Shown in pieces: positions 22,205 to 34,529 of a DNA stretch of 64,000 nt (its first letter is position 1; the number at the start of each line of letters is the position of its first letter). The stretch lies in the NCBI GenBank assembly GCA_003255025.1, contig QANY01002976.1, positions 4,769,541 through 4,833,540 on the forward strand. The letters are read 5' to 3'. Made by a program: the position numbers and the translations under genes. Under the pieces are notes generated by a model, which was given only the letters and a program-made list of their open reading frames with translations, was not told the DNA's origin and searched no databases. This stretch comes from Datisca glomerata (taxonomy: Eukaryota; Streptophyta; Magnoliopsida; Cucurbitales; Datiscaceae).

Positions 22205-23950
22205 GTTGGGTTCTTGGTTATGCATATTTAGTAATTTGACGTGTATATATATATCAGTGGATGTTGTGATATTAGCATATATTGTTTGTATGGTAGATTC
22301 AAAGCATATTTGAATGTATTTTATGAATAGATCTCAATCGATTGACTCTAGGTGTTTATTTTTAATTTTAGAATTGATGTACGCCGAAATTGAGGCATAG
22401 AATTTGATGTAATTAAATTTTTGCATAAGTTGTATTTTTAACTTCTATGTAAATCTGTCGTCGCAAGAAAAGTCACTGTTTGTCACTGTCGTCGTCGTTG
22501 TTCGCCACCGTCGTTTACTCCCCCACGCCGCTGCTTGCCATCGCCACTTGCTATAGTTTCCTAATTATGGTTTAGTAAATCATAGGGATTAGGAAACCTT
22601 AAGGTTTTAGAAACCTTGAGTTTTTTGAAACTTTAGGGTTTAAGAAATCTTGAAGTTTTGGTAACTTTAAAGTTTAGGAAATCTTGAGATTTTGGAAACT
22701 TTTGGGTTTATGAAAACTTAAGGTTTTGCTCAATTCACTCTCTAAAAATTAATTTTATTAAATTCGGTAACTTTTCAACACTAAGTAATTAGAAATTATT
22801 TTTAAAAATAAATCAATTGATTAATTTACTTGGTAATTTATTTATTAAAGTAAAATTTGCTAGAAAATAAAATTTTAAATTGAAATTTGAGTTTTGAAAA
22901 TGGAACTGAACTTTTGTAAAGAGTTACAAATTGGTGAGACTTGCTGAAGGAAAATGAGAAGATTACAGACACCGTGAAGATTAGTATTTAAATTATTATA
23001 ATTTATCTTTTATTCTTTTTATGAGTTCCAATTAGAAATGAGCCATAGAGAGGTTAATTTTGAATAGATGATTTAATATTAATCTCGTATCATCATATAA
23101 CATGTCATATAGAAATATAGATATGTCAATATCAAAATGTCATTTAGCACATACATGCATAATTGTAGTTTAAATTTAAAATGATTTATAATTTAAAATT
23201 TGAATTTTATAAAAGTTATAAATTTTAAATTGTGATTTAAGTTTTATAAAAGTTCATAATTTTCAAAACTTATTTTTTTCAAATTTATAAAAAGTTATAT
23301 TTTTTTGAAAAAGCAATGAAAAATCCACTTTTCCAAAAACTTTGTGAGAGTCGTTTACGTTGACATGCAAACTTTATCGTGGTACGAGAAATGGTTTAGA
23401 GTTGCCCTAGTGTTCCTCTCTTCAGTGGGAAAACTTTAGAATCGTAACGCTTTGAGTCATCGAGTTGCTTAAGAAGCTAAAACTTGTAAAGGAAGGGGTG
23501 AGGCAGAATCGTCTCTAGACGGACTGTTAGTTCATGACAACCTTTAAAGTCAATGCGTTGGTTAAATACTTAGATCAAAGCATATTGAAATCCCTCATAG
23601 GGGCTAGTCAATGGGGTCAAGGTGACCAAAATCATTGGTGATTGGTTAAGTTAGATATAGTGATATCTTGAGAAGCGTTAACCAAACGAGATGAGTCTTG
23701 ATGCAATAGGAGGTAGCTTGGATGTTGTCCTTAGACGAGACAAGCAATCTTTATTGATTGTAACATCATGGAAGAAATATATTTTATTATATTTTTAAAT
23801 ATTTTAGTGTTTGCATCATGCATCATACTCTCCTAAATGATTGAGTATTTATTTACACCGCTTTATTTATTCTTTTCAGTAATCGTGTCGCTATCCCCGC
23901 TCTCAAATATCTTAAACGTGAACAAACTTACAGGGTGAAAATTACGTGGA
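22205..23950. other. Copia leader region
   Basis: About 1.7 kb lies between the primer site and the first readable gag sequence. It contains an AGGTTTTAGAAACCTTGAG-like short repeat family near 22600-22720 and otherwise AT-rich DNA. No gene was seen. Confidence 0.45.
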
Positions 23951-24094
23951 TTGAAAATATAGTCTTGATATCATGCTGACGATAGAATAGCACAAGTTTG
24001 TGCTCACAACCCCTTGTCCCATTGAGCTTATTACTAAATCGACTCAAGAGGAAAATGATGCTTATGCTTTTGGGTTGCGTTCTGATGAGATCGC

Positions 24095-24721
24095 ATGTGT
24101 TACATATGGGCCTCTGTTAGTAATGTGTTGCAACAACAACATCAGAACATGGAAACTGCCATTGATATGATGTTAAACATCACTGAAATGTTCAAAGATC
24201 AGGGTTGTCAAGGCAAACATCCTGCTATGCGAAACTTCATGAACTGCAAGATGAAATCTGAAAGTCCTGCCAGAGAACATATGATGATGATCATTAGTTA
24301 TCTAAATAGCATGGAAATCATAGGTGTTGAGGTAAATGGCGAGACACGAGTTGATATGATCATTGAGACTCTGCCTGACAGTTTTAAGCACTTCAAACTT
24401 AATTATTTGATGAATAAGTTGAGGAACTCATTTCCTGAACTAATGAAGGAACTACAAGCTGCTGAGACCCTATTTCTGAAGGGAAAAAAGAAGACTGAAG
24501 AGGCAAACTTCACTGAAAGTAAGCCTTTCACCTCTGGCATAAAAAAACACATGAGAGGTTCGAAGAAGGCTAAGAAGAAGAGCTCGAAAGCTGTGAAAGG
24601 TAAGGGCACTACCAAGGTGGATAAGTTGAAAGACGAGTGTCATCTTTGTGGGGTCGCTGGCCATTGGAAACACAACTGCCCCGACTATCTCAAGGAGTTG
24701 AGATCTAACGGGGTTGAGTGA
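24095..24721 (+). pseudogene. Copia gag remnant with CCHC zinc knuckle
   Basis: A 208-residue open frame shows the UBN2-type gag organisation: a helical region with MRNFMNCKMK, SYLNSMEIIGVEV and IETLPDSFKHF, then a basic segment (GSKKAKKKSSKAVKGKG), then the knuckle CHLCGVAGHWKHNC, which is CX2CX4HX4C. In the living element gag would package the RNA. The true start lies further left, near 23960, in a shifted frame, so the protein is N-terminally broken. Pol remnants follow immediately. Confidence 0.85.
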
Positions 24722-25079
24722 AATCAGAAGACTTGACGAGAGCGAGTTCAGCTTCTGTTGGGAGAATGGAGCACTAGTATCTGTCGTATATGCTAGAGCT
24801 ATTAAATTGTCATTCTATAACAATTTTATGGTTTTACATCGTGTTCATTATATACTGTTTTTTGGGAGAACCTTATTTCAGTAGCTAGTTTAATTGAGCA
24901 ATGATTTAGTTTGAATTTCATCAATAAAGATATTGGTATTTTTAAAAATGATTGCTTAATTGCTACAACACATTTGATAAATAAACTATTTTACATTAAA
25001 AATAATAGTTTCAATGATATGTGACACTGAAGTAAATACTGATTTATAAAGGGATAGTAAAATATTGAAGTCTGACTCA

Positions 25080-27722
25080 ACCAATCTAAACTATTTGTGG
25101 TACTTCCGTCTTGGCTACATTAGCCTGGACATGATTAAAGACTTATAAAGGATGGCCCATTGCAAACTCTAAGTGTAGGATCACTACCCATATATGAATC
25201 CTATATAGAAGGCAAATGACAAAAAGACATTTTTTCAGCGAAGGGTGAAAGAGCCACTCAATGCCTCGAAATCACACACAATGATGTATGTGGGCCTTTG
25301 AATACCCAAGCAAGAGTAGGTTATGAATACTTTGTAACATTCACTGATAACTACTCAAATTTTGAACATGTTTATCTAATACACCAAAAGTCTGAAAATC
25401 TTTGAAAAGTTCAAAGAGTAAAATGCTATGGTCAAAATGCAATTAGAGAAACAAATCAAAATGCTAAGATCTGATCGTAGTGGAGAGTACTTGCTATGAC
25501 AGTTCAAAGACTTTCTTAAGGAATAAGTATTCTTTCTCAACTTACAACACCTGGCACTCCATAACAGAATGGTGTGTCAGAGAGAAGGAATCGTACTCTA
25601 TTGGATATGTTAGATCCATGATGAGTTAGTCATCCCTCCTAGATACGTTTAGGGGATATTCCTTGAAAATAGTAACATACATTTTGAACCAAGTTTCATT
25701 AAAGACGGTGTCTGAGACACCATATGAAAGATGGAATGGATGAAAGTCGTCCGTAAACCACCTTAGAATATTGGGATGCCGAACACATGTTCTGAAACCA
25801 AAGACATGCAAGTTGGCCAGTCAATCAGAATTATGTCTTTTTATAGGATATCACAAAGGAACGAAGGGATACATCTTTTATAGTCCAACTGACAAGAAAA
25901 TATTTGTGAGCACGAATGCGCATCTTCTTGAAGAAGACTATACAAGAAGTGTGAAGTCAAGAAGCACTATTGTGCTAGATGAATTATTGAGTGGGAGGAC
26001 ACTGACTCCCCAATCAGGAACTGTTTCTGATCCAATAATGGAAGACCGCAGCAGGAGCCAAAGCCTATGGAGCCTTGACGTAGCGTGAAGGTTGTTAGAA
26101 AACCTACATGTACATGTCTTATGGAGATGCCTTAACAATAGTCTCAGATAAGGATCATGATGAACCTGTCTCCTACTCACATGTCACGGCTGGTCCTGAA
26201 GTAAATCTATGGCAAGAAAGTCATGAATGTTGAGATACAATCGATGTACTCGAACGAAGTTTGAAAACTTGTGAATCCTCATGAAGGGTAAAACCTGTAG
26301 GTTGTAATTGGATTTATAAGAAAAAGAGAGGTCCAAATGGGAATGTGGAGACATTCAAAGCTAGGCTATAGCCAAACGGCTATATCCAAAAGGAAGGTAT
26401 TGACTATGAGGATACCTTATTGCTGATGGTCATGCTTAAATCCATTCGAATCCTCTTGCCCATTTTTGCTACCCTTGATTATGAAATCTGATAGATGGAA
26501 GTCATGACTACTTCACTGAATGATAATCTTAAAGAGCACATTTATATGGCTCAACCAAACGGGTTCATGGAGAAAGGCCAAGGGGTAAGGCTTATGACCT
26601 ACTGAAGTCCATTTATGGACCTAAGCAAGCATCCTGATCATGGAATATCAAATTTGATGAAACCGTCAAGAACTTCAGTTTTGAGTAATTAGTGGACAAA
26701 CCCTTTGTGTATAAGCTGATAAATAAATGAAAGGTGATTTTCTGGTTTTATACGTGGATGATATTTTACTAATTGAGAATGATGTAGGAAAATTGCCTGA
26801 TGTCAAGATTTGACTTGCAAAGTAATTTGATATGAAGGATCTTGGAGAATTTATCTTTGTCCTAGGTATTCAGATCTTTCAGGATCATAAGAATAGCCAA
26901 TTGACACTGTTTCAAGCATCTTATATTGATATGGTGATGGATCATTTTAGTATGTAAGACTCCAATAAGGGATATATTCCTTTTAGGCATAGAGTTAGCC
27001 TCTCCAAGGGGCAGTCTCCTAAGACTCCTCAAGAAGAGGAAGACGTGAGAAAGATTCCATATGCCTCTGTCGTAGGAAGTCTCATGTATGCGATGCTTTG
27101 CACTAGGCCAGACATGCGGTGGGCGTGGTGAGTCATTTCCAATCTAATCTTGGACTCAAGCATTAGAATACCGTCAAGCATATCGTTAACTATCTTAGGA
27201 GAACGAGAAACTACATGGTTGTGTATTCAAGTACTGATCTGAATATGATGGGGTATACTGATTCCAAATTTCAAGCAGACTAGGAGATCCACTTCAGGAT
27301 TTGTGTTCATCCTAAACAGTAGAGCAGTTGTATGAAGAAGTATCAAGCAATCTTACATTGCTAATTCTACTAAGGAAGTTGAGTTGTGACAGCTTGTGAG
27401 CTACAAATGAGGTTGTATGGCTTAGAAAGTTCTTGAAAACTCTGAAAGTTATTCCAAAAACTGACAAGTCCATGATACTTTATTGCGATAACAGTGAGGC
27501 TGTAGCGAATTCGAAGGAACCAAGGAGTCACAAAAAATCCAAACACATAGAACGTAAATACCACCTTATTAGAGAGATTATTCAGCATGGAGATGTTGTA
27601 GTAACACACATATCGACGGTCAACAGTCTGGTAGATTCATTCACAAAAACTTTAAGCAATAAAGTCTTTGATGATCATCTGGAGGGCATGCAGATACGAG
27701 ATTGTACACGCATACTTCATTC
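25080..27722 (+). pseudogene. Copia pol remnant: integrase, reverse transcriptase, RNase H
   Basis: Pieces in several frames follow the Copia order. Integrase: NGVSERRNRTLLDM near 25570, and at 25771-25960 THVLKPKTCKL, FIGYHKGTKGYIFYSP and VFVSTNA-like text. Reverse transcriptase: WIYKKKRGPNGNVETFKARL near 26305, and LVLYVDDILL near 26741 containing the YVDD active-site motif. RNase H and tail: LYCDNSEAVANSKEP and SKHIERKYHLIREII at 27478-27590. Stops interrupt every domain (for example after KARL and after LDYEI), so no functional enzyme is expected. Confidence 0.88.
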
Positions 27723-27734
27723 CAAGTGGGAGAT

Positions 27735-29595
27735 TATTGTAATTATGTTCATAAAGTAGGGTGTAATAACTATTTATGAGTATTTAATTATTTCTCAGAC
27801 ACTTATATTACTGAATTTAATGAATGAATGAAATTTTTTCTATTAATTAAAGTGTGTTTATAATTTACTCAAATCCTGAAACTATTGTCAACGTGAGAAG
27901 AGTAAAGACTGAGGGGTTTTCCAAACAAATTCTTTTGAAATAGTTCAGAATGCTATTCGCAGTCTAAGGATCGATTGGACAATCCAGTCCGGTTACGACT
28001 GTTAGGTTGAACCAAATGATGTCGATCTTGGGAAAATGGAGTGGAGACTCTAACGGTTGACCTAGACATGTTATGCAACATGTTGAATATACCAATAACA
28101 AATTAGTTTAGAGCAAAGTCATTTATCTAACTCTAAATCAAATTGTTACACCTTAATGGTATTTTCGCTATTACTTTAATCTTGAGGTGAATACGAAACT
28201 TGACTTAGTTATTTGTGGTCTTCGATACACCAAATGAGTGAGTTCGAATTGCTGGACAATATTTCGGCTGTTGGGATCGTGATTTAACTATGTTGGAGTT
28301 ACGTGATTCACAGATATGAAATTCGTGGCGAGATTGCAAAATGTAACAATATCACCTTATGATTTATTGATAGGTGTATGAATAAATAAATCTGGCTATG
28401 TACTCGATGAAATGAATCATGGAATAAGACATGGTGAACTATGCGAGATAATTTACTTTTATGTATTTCTTATTCACAGTCAATAAATGAGTTAAGGAAA
28501 TAATAACTAAATGGTAAAACGGTAATTTTATATCCTGCTCTTGTTACTGATATTCACGAAAGGTAACATAGCAAGATATTCTGTGGACCGTGAAATAAAA
28601 AGTGTTTATTTGCACCAACAGAAAATGTAGCTCACATGAATTGAAAGTTGATTCGGCATCGGACATATGTGGAATCTTATGATATCAAGATTAAATAGGT
28701 CGAGAATTTATAGAGATATATTCGTCGAGTATTGAATCCTATAGTTTTATTCATGTGGGTCCATTTGATCTCAGGAGTAGCTCATAAGGATATGAGAGAG
28801 AAACAACACCAGTTGGACAAAAAACGTGTTTTGGATCAATGTATACTCTCTGAACCCATATGTGATGGGTATCATCACTAAAGTAATGAAGAGCAAAAAC
28901 TAATGTCTAAATTAATTAATTGTTATTTTTTAATTATTGGATGATTAGTAAATAAAAAATTAATTAACTAATTGATGGAGATCAATTTAGTTTATCAATT
29001 TAGACAAGTATTGGCTCGAAGGAGATGTAAAATTTCGATAATTATAGTAAATGGAGGAGAATTTCGGTAATTTACAGTATATGGGTACATGTGTAAATTC
29101 TATAATATTTATATAAGGGATGAAATTAGGGTTGTCTCTCTAAATGTGCTGACACAACCTTGATCATAGTGTGTGATTACACAGAGCAAAGAAATTTGTT
29201 TCTCTCTCCCCTCACTATTGCTGTCGAAATATAGAGGAAGATGAGAAAAAATTATTTTTTCATTATGTTGTTTTGAGAGCCCATACTCAATTCATGACGA
29301 CATTCTATTGAGATATACTTCTGAATCCTACAAGTAATTGTTGGTGCGAATTCAAGTTCTATGAAGATCGAAGAACGCAAGACAATCAATGGGATTCCAC
29401 CAAGTCAAAATTTCTCCGATATAAGAAAGGTATAATATTTTTTCCACCTCTTTTAAATACTTCAATCTAAGTACGCATGATCATAAAATGTTTTATATTT
29501 AATATGATTAAATAGTTGATGTGAAATTTTTTTTTTGCCCACGAACTGTTCGTGATTTATTGTTTTTCCTCAAATTTTTAAAACCCAATCCAACT
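27735..29595 (+). repeat. 3' LTR of the Copia element
   Basis: It begins TATTGTAATTATG, a decayed form of the TGTTGGAATTATG start of the 5' copy, right after AAGTGGGAGAT. It ends CAATCCAACT, followed by the TTTTA target duplication. Confidence 0.88.
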
Positions 29596-29600
29596 TTTTA

Positions 29601-30900
29601 TTCCTTAATTGTACAAATTGATGCACCAATGATGAGCCCACATATGTGCTGGTTACATACGGATCTTCACACCAAAGTTATGCTAGTTTCGATGTTAAAC
29701 AGAGGTGAATCAGGCCTTAACATTATTATACAATTATGTCTAGTTCGGTCTGATATGGTTTGGTTCATGAGCAGTTCGATCCGATTCTAAATTTCATGCA
29801 ATGTTCTGTGTTTGTACAACTTTGATTAAAGCCATTTGGAATTCGTTTGATATACTTTATGCTCTTCATAATATGTCGTGTGTGTCTCACAATGTGCGGT
29901 TTCAATTGCCCTCTATTCTTTTTTCATAAACACTTAAAATTAAGTGTTCATAACCTTGTTTCAATTTATTTAAAGTCTACACGCTTAACAAAAATATTAG
30001 GCGTATCATTTATCATCATCAAAATTGTCACGTTGACTAGGGTCAACAACCTCGAAGGACAAACCTAAAAGCATAGTGGTATGCCTTTTAAAATATTTTA
30101 ACATCTGTTAGATTATTGTTAATTGCATATAAATCATCCAAATATATTTCTATAGTGCGATGCATTGTATAGGTTGATACAATCAAGGCTTGTCAGGTCT
30201 TTGGGGAGGACGTAGAGCATGAAAGAGTTTGTAAAGACCAACCTGAAAACAAAAGGGAGCATAAGCGCTCTAAGTGCATGAGTATGCGCTCTTCAAATGG
30301 AGGTGAGCTGAGACTATGAGGGTTGTTCAATACAATTTTCAAAAACATTGGCGAGTCTTTTAGATCATGATAATGGTAGGCCTCACCAAAGACGATGATC
30401 CACGTGTCAACTCGAAGGAGAGACGTAAAAAGAAGCACGAGGGTTCGATGCTCAATTAATTTCATCTGGTGAGAAGAGCAACTTGAATCTTCATCACCCA
30501 CATATCAAACCATTCAGGAAGATGAGGGCACCTATTTTGACGTTCCAAGAAAAACATTGGTTGACCAACTATTGGTTAGGAAACCTTTAATCAGAATGAC
30601 TAAAACTTGAAAAGGACATAAACAAGTATTGTCTCTCTTTTTCTTCAATATTCTTTATACTAATCTAAAAGGTACTATTGTCTTAGGGCAATCAATTCAC
30701 GCGACTCGAAAATACGATGGGACATCTTCTTCTAGTCAATATTCAATGGACTTACTCAGGACACATGAGAGAATAGCAGGATCGCTTGCTAGCTAATCAT
30801 ACTCGAACCATATTGGTGCTACAAAAAACAAAAAAGAAAGGTATTTAAAATGAGTCATTACACGTTGTAAGAATCACTAGACGTCATAGATCAACGTTTA
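29601..30900. other. Unassigned DNA with weak coding traces
   Basis: No gene is supported. Lysine- and arginine-rich reading on the plus strand near 30400-30560 could be the linker of the Ulp1-like fossil that follows, but this is a guess from position only. Confidence 0.3.
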
Positions 30901-30910
30901 GTAGACTATA

Positions 30911-31190
30911 TATTTGACAAAAAGCTTAGTAGATAGGTAGAGTCACAAACTTTAATTTGGTTCACTGCATACGATGTCTTTCATTGTTTGGTAAATGTTT
31001 TGTCTATTATCTAACTTTCATAGTGAGGTCATTATCTAAATTTTTTTATCTATTATCTAGTTTTTTTGTGTATTTGACAAAAGCTTAGTAGATAGGTAGA
31101 GTCACAAATTTTAATTTGGTTCACTGCATACGATGTCTTTCATTGTTTGGTAAATTTTTTATCTATTATCTAACTTTCATAGTGAGGTCA
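30911..31190. repeat. 160-bp tandem duplication
   Basis: TATTTGACAA begins at 30911 and again at 31071. The roughly 120 bp after each are nearly identical, including TAGATAGGTAGAGTCACAAA and CATACGATGTCTTTCATTG. The copies differ by a handful of substitutions, so the duplication is fairly recent compared with the surroundings. Confidence 0.85.
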
Positions 31191-31607
31191 TCGTGAAGAC
31201 CAACTAATATGATGCTAACCATAAAGCACTCATGATGCTCGACCAATATGTTTAGATTGGTATGCATGTGTTAAACTTGTTTGTCCATCTTTTGACCTTG
31301 GAGGCCGGTTGTGGGAAACAACTGATCGATTTTGATATTTACCAACTTTTTTTTACTGTGATTACCTATCAATCAAGCATTATTCATTTATTTTAGTTTT
31401 GTACTTTTGTATTTTATGTTTTTACTGTGGCATTACAAGTTGCTTGCACGTACCATAACTTGTTAATTTTACTCGGAAGCACAAAATCTTACAAAGATAC
31501 ATGAACTTGTTTGAACTGCATACCACGATACATATAACGAATTTAGTTAAGTTCTTAAAGTGTGACATGATATGGTTCTTTACATGTTTTACGTAATATA
31601 GATTTGT

Positions 31608-32311
31608 ATGTTGATACACGATGGTGCAGCTCATTGGTTTTTCGCCATAATCTCCATTATGGATGAGAAAGTAGTGATATGGGACACCCTCACGAATGGT
31701 CGGAGTAATAAGGCTGGGGAAATGATGCTTCATATGTGGTATGCGATGTAACCTCTAACTTCTTAACCCATTTTTATACTATGTGTATCAATTGGCATAT
31801 TGTTCCTTACTATGTTATGAATGGATATTATGTTTTGTAATTTAATCGGTGTCTGGTTACCTCCGGCACACATGTTCATCATGTTCGTAATTAAAAGACC
31901 TCCATATGTACCCAGTTAGTCAAATGGGTAAGTTTATTGAATACGAATTTTCACTATTACTACGTTATAGGTGCGCTTATCACATTGCAAGAGAGATTTT
32001 GATGTGTTTGAATGAAATCTATGGATGAAGTGATTACACCAACAACACATGACTACAAGGTAATCAATTTTAAAGTTGATTTGCAAGCTTCTGGCTCTTA
32101 TTCTTTCAATTTTTCTGATAGTTATAGGGGTATAATCTTTGAATATTTTGTCATTTATACAAGATTTGAAATCTCACGATCTGCGAATTATGATACTTTT
32201 ATGATTTTCAAGCATCCTGGTAACATTGAGTATTTAGAAGAGCACATTGATCGGTATTTTTTAACGACTTGTCTATTTTGGAAAGACAACGAGTACCAAG
32301 AAAATTGCTAA
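31608..32311 (+). pseudogene. Second Ulp1-like (C48 peptidase) fossil
   Basis: The frame from 31608 reads HDGAAHWFFAIISIMD, then KVVIWDTLTNGR. This is the HW...+D and (W/Y)D(S/T)L pattern of Ulp1-type peptidases as found in plant Mutator-like elements. A second open segment, 32012-32311, reads FNFSDSYRGIIFEYFVIY where the family has DCG(V/I)F. The nucleophile Cys appears lost. The C-terminal part HIDRYFLTTCLFWKDNEY is plausible for the last helix. It is unlike the copy at 1.2-5.1 kb in detail and lies on the opposite strand, so it is probably from another element. No transposase is seen beside it. Confidence 0.4.
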
Positions 32312-32559
32312 GTTTGAAAAAAAGGTGGCTAAGAGGATAAAGAAGAAGGACAAGAATGTGAAATGAATGATGTTAGGATTACATTTTTTAATTCCAATAC
32401 AAACTTTTACAGAGGTTTATTTACAATAATTGTATAATTGATACAACATTCTCCTTTATTGCAAATGTTAATAGTATAATTATTGAAACCTTTGTGTACT
32501 CTATATTGGAGAATTGTTTGTTATAATATGTTGATATTGTTGAAATTTTATGAAATGTT

Positions 32560-33550
32560 AAGTTTCCATCCATAAAAAGCCTAACACCAAAATTCTTATC
32601 TTATCTTGCTTAATAGACAAAATACATGAGATGTAGATGATGACAAATCACAAATAAAATAAGTTTTAATTTCAAGTAGATAAAGAGAGAGATATAGTTT
32701 TCATCATATTGTATTATTTTGGATAGGAGTATTGTTTGCTTTCTGGTCAATGCTTTTTTGTCCTCCTGTTAATGATGATGTCTTCTTCTTGCGTCTAAAT
32801 TCAAAAGTTAAAATTTTCCCTCCTAAATCCTAACCTCAATCTTTTCTATAAAAAACTTCATTCCTCTTCACAAGACATAATTCATAGTCACGAGACTTGC
32901 TTCTAAATTCTTCCAAAACTCTCTCTCTCTTTTAGTATTTTGAGCTATACTTGCATATTTATTGAATGAGCAAGAAAATTATATTTTTTAGAACTTAAAT
33001 TGAAGATTCTACTCTTCTAAGAGAGTTATTGTAAGATATCACAAAACACATAGTCCTGTGACGTTTAATTAGTACACATAAGTTAATTGAGTTTGTAATG
33101 TTTGATATTCACTCATAAAAAGACCGTGAGATGAAAAATCTCCAAGGAGGGGCCTTAAAGAGTGGAAAGGGATTTCCTGAATCACGTAAAAGTATTGTGT
33201 TCCTATCTTCTTTTCCTTCTTCTCATTATCTTTCTTGCTATTTATTTTTCACATTTTAATTTTCCACACTAAATTTATGCACTTTAAGTTTATGCGATTT
33301 AAGCTCCGCACTTTAGGTTTTCACAATATGTTTTATTTGATTGCTTTACATTTTCGCATTTACATTATCGTAAGCATTCTTTGCTTTAACACTTTTATCT
33401 ATTCCTTATTGATTTATCTTTTCAAGTGTTAAACTCGTGGAAAGTTGGAGTACATTCTTGAACATCTATTTCCTAATTGAGTGCGAAACGTTTTCATTCG
33501 AACAAGATCATCCAATTCACCCGCTCTTGGATTGCAATATCAATCCTACA
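32560..33550 (+). repeat. LTR-like segment, probably a retrotransposon LTR relic
   Basis: The stretch has features common in plant Copia LTRs: a TATA-like CTATAAAAAAC near 32847, AAATCTCCAAGGAGGGGCC near 33138, CACGTAAAAGTATTGTGTTCC near 33183, and a 3' end with CCAATTCACCCGCTCTTGG at 33511. It runs straight into the pyrimidine tract, and neither a partner LTR nor target duplications were found. Limits are approximate. Confidence 0.4.
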
Positions 33551-33568
33551 TTTCATACCGTTCTTTGT

Positions 33569-34400
33569 CTTCTTCCTCTTCTTCTTGTTCTACTTCTTCT
33601 TCCTCTTATTGTTCGTCCTCTTCTCCCTCACTTCTTCCTCTTCTTATTCTTCTTGTTCTACTTCTTCTTCTTCTTCATCCTCTTTCTTCTTCTTCCTCAT
33701 CTTCCTCTTCCTCCTCTTCTTCTTTTTCTTGTTCTTCCTCCTCCTCTTCTTCTTGTTCTTCCTCCTCTTCTTCTTCCTCTTCTTATTCTTCTTCCTCTTC
33801 TTCCTCCTCTTCTTCCTCTTCCTCTTCTTATTCTTCTTCCTCTTCTTCCTCCTCATCTTCCTCCTCCTCTTCTTCTTCCTCTTCCCCTTCCTCTCCTTCC
33901 TCTTCTTATACTTCCTCATCTTCTTCTTCTTCTTCATCTTCCTCTTCCTCTTCTTCTTATTCCTCTTCCTCCTCCTCTTCTTCTTCTTCTTACTCTCCTT
34001 CTCCTCTTTCTTCCTCTCTTCCTATTATTATTATTATTATAATTCTTCTTCTTCTTCACCATCTTCTTCTTCCTCTTCTTCATCTTATTCTTCATGTTCT
34101 TCTTCTTCTTCTTCTTCCTCCTCCTCCGCTTCATCCTCTTCATCATTCTCCTTCTTCTTCTTCTTCTCCGTCTTCTTCTTCCTCCTCCTCTTCCCCCTTT
34201 CCTTCTTATTCTTTTTCGTCTTCTTCTTCCTCCTCCGCTTCCTCCTCTTTTCCCCTTCCTCCTTCTTCTTCTTCTTCTCCTTCTTCTTCTTCTTCTTCTT
34301 CTTCTTCTTCTTCTTCTTCTTCTTCTTCCTCCTCCTCCTCCTCCTCCTCCTCCTATTCTTCTTGTTTTTTTTCTTCTTCTTCCTCTCCTTCTTTTTCTTA
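33569..34400. repeat. Very long pyrimidine tract (CTT/CCT repeats)
   Basis: About 830 bp of plus strand is almost entirely C and T, built from TTC, CTT, TCC and CCT triplets. A few short interruptions occur, such as ATTATTATTATTATTATAA near 34024. Pure runs near 34263-34352 are long and regular. All six frames give poly-Ser, poly-Phe/Leu or, on the minus strand, poly-Arg/Lys text. These are composition artefacts, not genes. Such tracts can form triplex (H-DNA) structures. It ends about 1 kb before the TATA box of the ligase gene. Confidence 0.95.
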
Positions 34401-34529
34401 TTACCATTTTAATTTTATTTAACTCAAATATGTGTTTAAAAATATATAACTAACACATGGATAAAATCTTGCTGTACTTTTACATAACTCATTGTGAATG
34501 TCTTAAATGTGTCATCATATTAAGTCATT

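Larger units (their letters stand above)
20318..29595 (+). mobile_element. Degenerate Copia LTR retrotransposon
   Basis: Two LTRs of about 1.87 kb (20318-22190 and 27735-29595) bound the element. A perfect 5-bp target duplication, TTTTA, lies at 20313-20317 and 29596-29600. A tRNA-iMet-type primer site, TGGTATCAGAGC, lies at 22193-22204. A purine-rich AAGTGGGAGAT precedes the 3' LTR. The coding order is Copia: gag with zinc knuckle, integrase, RT (YVDD), RNase H. Many stops and frameshifts show it is long dead. The LTRs differ at many positions, so the insertion is not recent. Confidence 0.92.

Noticed and set aside
33437..34453. Several long open frames of poly-Ser, poly-Phe/Leu, and poly-Arg/Lys
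   Set aside because: They are all readings of one pyrimidine tract in different frames. No domain, start context or codon structure supports a protein.
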